From Emticicia aquatica (GTDB lineage: Bacteria; Bacteroidota; Bacteroidia; Cytophagales; Spirosomataceae), in assembly GCF_923079645.1 (NCBI RefSeq), contig NZ_CAKLPY010000001.1, forward strand, positions 310,001 through 374,000: 64,000 bases of DNA, in the 5' to 3' direction. The notes below the pieces were generated by a model. That model ran no database searches. It had not been told where the DNA came from and worked only from the letters and a program-made list of their open reading frames with translations. A program made the translations under genes and the position numbers. Within the stretch, counting starts at the first letter, position 1. Each line of letters starts with the position of its first letter. Shown here piece by piece: positions 63,759 through 64,000 of this stretch.

Positions 63759-63770
63759 AACTTATAAGTT
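63759..63770. repeat. 12-bp perfect palindrome beside a TATATTTG box
   Basis: aacttataagtt follows one base after TATATTTG (63750-63757), a -7-like element. It overlaps the expected start of transcription, the usual place for a repressor operator. A TTTG -33 box is not seen at the right spacing. Confidence 0.5.
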
Positions 63771-63784
63771 GTGTGGAATAACTA

Positions 63785-63818
63785 AAACAGCCCCGAACAA
63801 TTTTTGTCGGGGCTGTTT
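63785..63818. terminator. Strong intrinsic terminator
   Basis: Stem aaacagccccga (63785-63796)/tcggggctgttt (63807-63818), with a 10-base loop that can pair further. It follows the partial gene at the right edge on the minus strand and could also end a short plus-strand transcript. Confidence 0.85.
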
Positions 63819-63906
63819 ATATTTTGTTTTGTTCAATTTGTAAGTTTAAAAGTATTGCTACTTAGTTATACGAATGAAATATTTATCTATATAGATTATC
63901 AAAAAC

Positions 63907-64000
63907 TTATATTCTAACTACTAATATTTTAACCATATCTTCTTTGTTTATCACTGTTTTTGTATAATCAACAGTTCTTGCGTCTACTTGGTCAAAGATA
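63907..64000 (-). CDS. C-terminal fragment of an unidentified protein (runs off right edge)
   Basis: Thirty residues read on the minus strand, '...IFDQVDARTVDYTKTVINKE' and ending 'DMVKILVVRI' before a TAA. The codon pattern is protein-like and a strong terminator follows at 63785-63818. Too short to assign a family. Confidence 0.5.
   Translation of the reverse strand, partial: IFDQVDARTVDYTKTVINKEDMVKILVVRI

Larger units (their letters stand above)
63238..63906. other. Gene-free accessory stretch with a large nested inverted repeat and a terminator-like hairpin
   Basis: No convincing ORF: the one read on the minus strand at 63535-63729 has a Pro/Ser-rich, non-protein-like translation. Contained structures are the 130-bp nested repeat at 63298-63427, a palindrome at 63759-63770 beside a TAnnTTTG box, and the hairpin at 63785-63818. 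The 11-base string gcaatcgccga occurs both here (about 63280) and near 62213. Confidence 0.55.

Noticed and set aside
1..64000. CRISPR array
   Set aside because: No regular short direct repeats with unique spacers and no cas genes were seen anywhere in the window.

Overview
This window looks like chromosome of an AT-rich Bacteroidota, most likely a member of the Cytophagales (an Emticicia/Arcicella-like relative would fit, but the genus is a guess). The grounds are secreted proteins carrying type IX secretion (T9SS) sorting tails, including a gliding-motility-associated C-terminus; two promoters of the Bacteroidota form TTTG-N19-TAnnTTTG (upstream of rpmH and of a CAT-anticodon tRNA); a fused lpxC/fabZ gene; and mostly SD-less gene starts.

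Bases 1-58,500 are ordinary core chromosome, gene dense, with many convergent pairs separated by intrinsic terminators. From the left: two SDR oxidoreductases, membrane and methyltransferase genes, a universal stress protein, hisS-mltG, an amidohydrolase, a low-molecular-weight phosphatase, gpmI facing tig, tRNA-Leu, a bifunctional RelA/SpoT enzyme, a Fur-family regulator and purA. Next come a gene resembling the DNA polymerase III psi subunit, then dnaX, which carries a ten-A slippery run. An M28 and an M61 peptidase, a thioesterase, rpmH-rnpA, a secreted BNR protein, a LytS/LytTR two-component pair, clpP, rpe and a GT39-like membrane protein follow.

From 34 to 50 kb most genes are on the minus strand: a fibronectin-III T9SS protein, RidA, coaE, a GT2 glycosyltransferase, ybaB, a gliding-type protein, a small type III polyketide synthase locus (PKS, methyltransferase, CrtA-like oxygenase), a TANGO2-like protein, DinB-YceI-porin-like-DM13 genes, a Crp regulator and menC. 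From 50 to 58.4 kb lies envelope biogenesis: lpxK-queG on the plus strand, and HD hydrolase-lpxD-lpxC/fabZ-lpxA-ABC ATPase on the minus strand.

At 58,567 a tRNA gene with a CAT anticodon marks a change of character. To its right the genes are sparse, mostly unrecognised and interleaved with GC-richer noncoding DNA rich in inverted repeats. An ArdA-type antirestriction gene (62,695-63,237) points to a conjugative or mobilisable element integrated at the tRNA 3' end. Its integrase, relaxase and right end are not in the window.

The points most worth a second look are the dnaX poly-A run with stops in both shifted frames, the psi-like gene beside dnaX, the compact type III PKS locus, and a set of nested inverted repeats of similar architecture inside the putative element.
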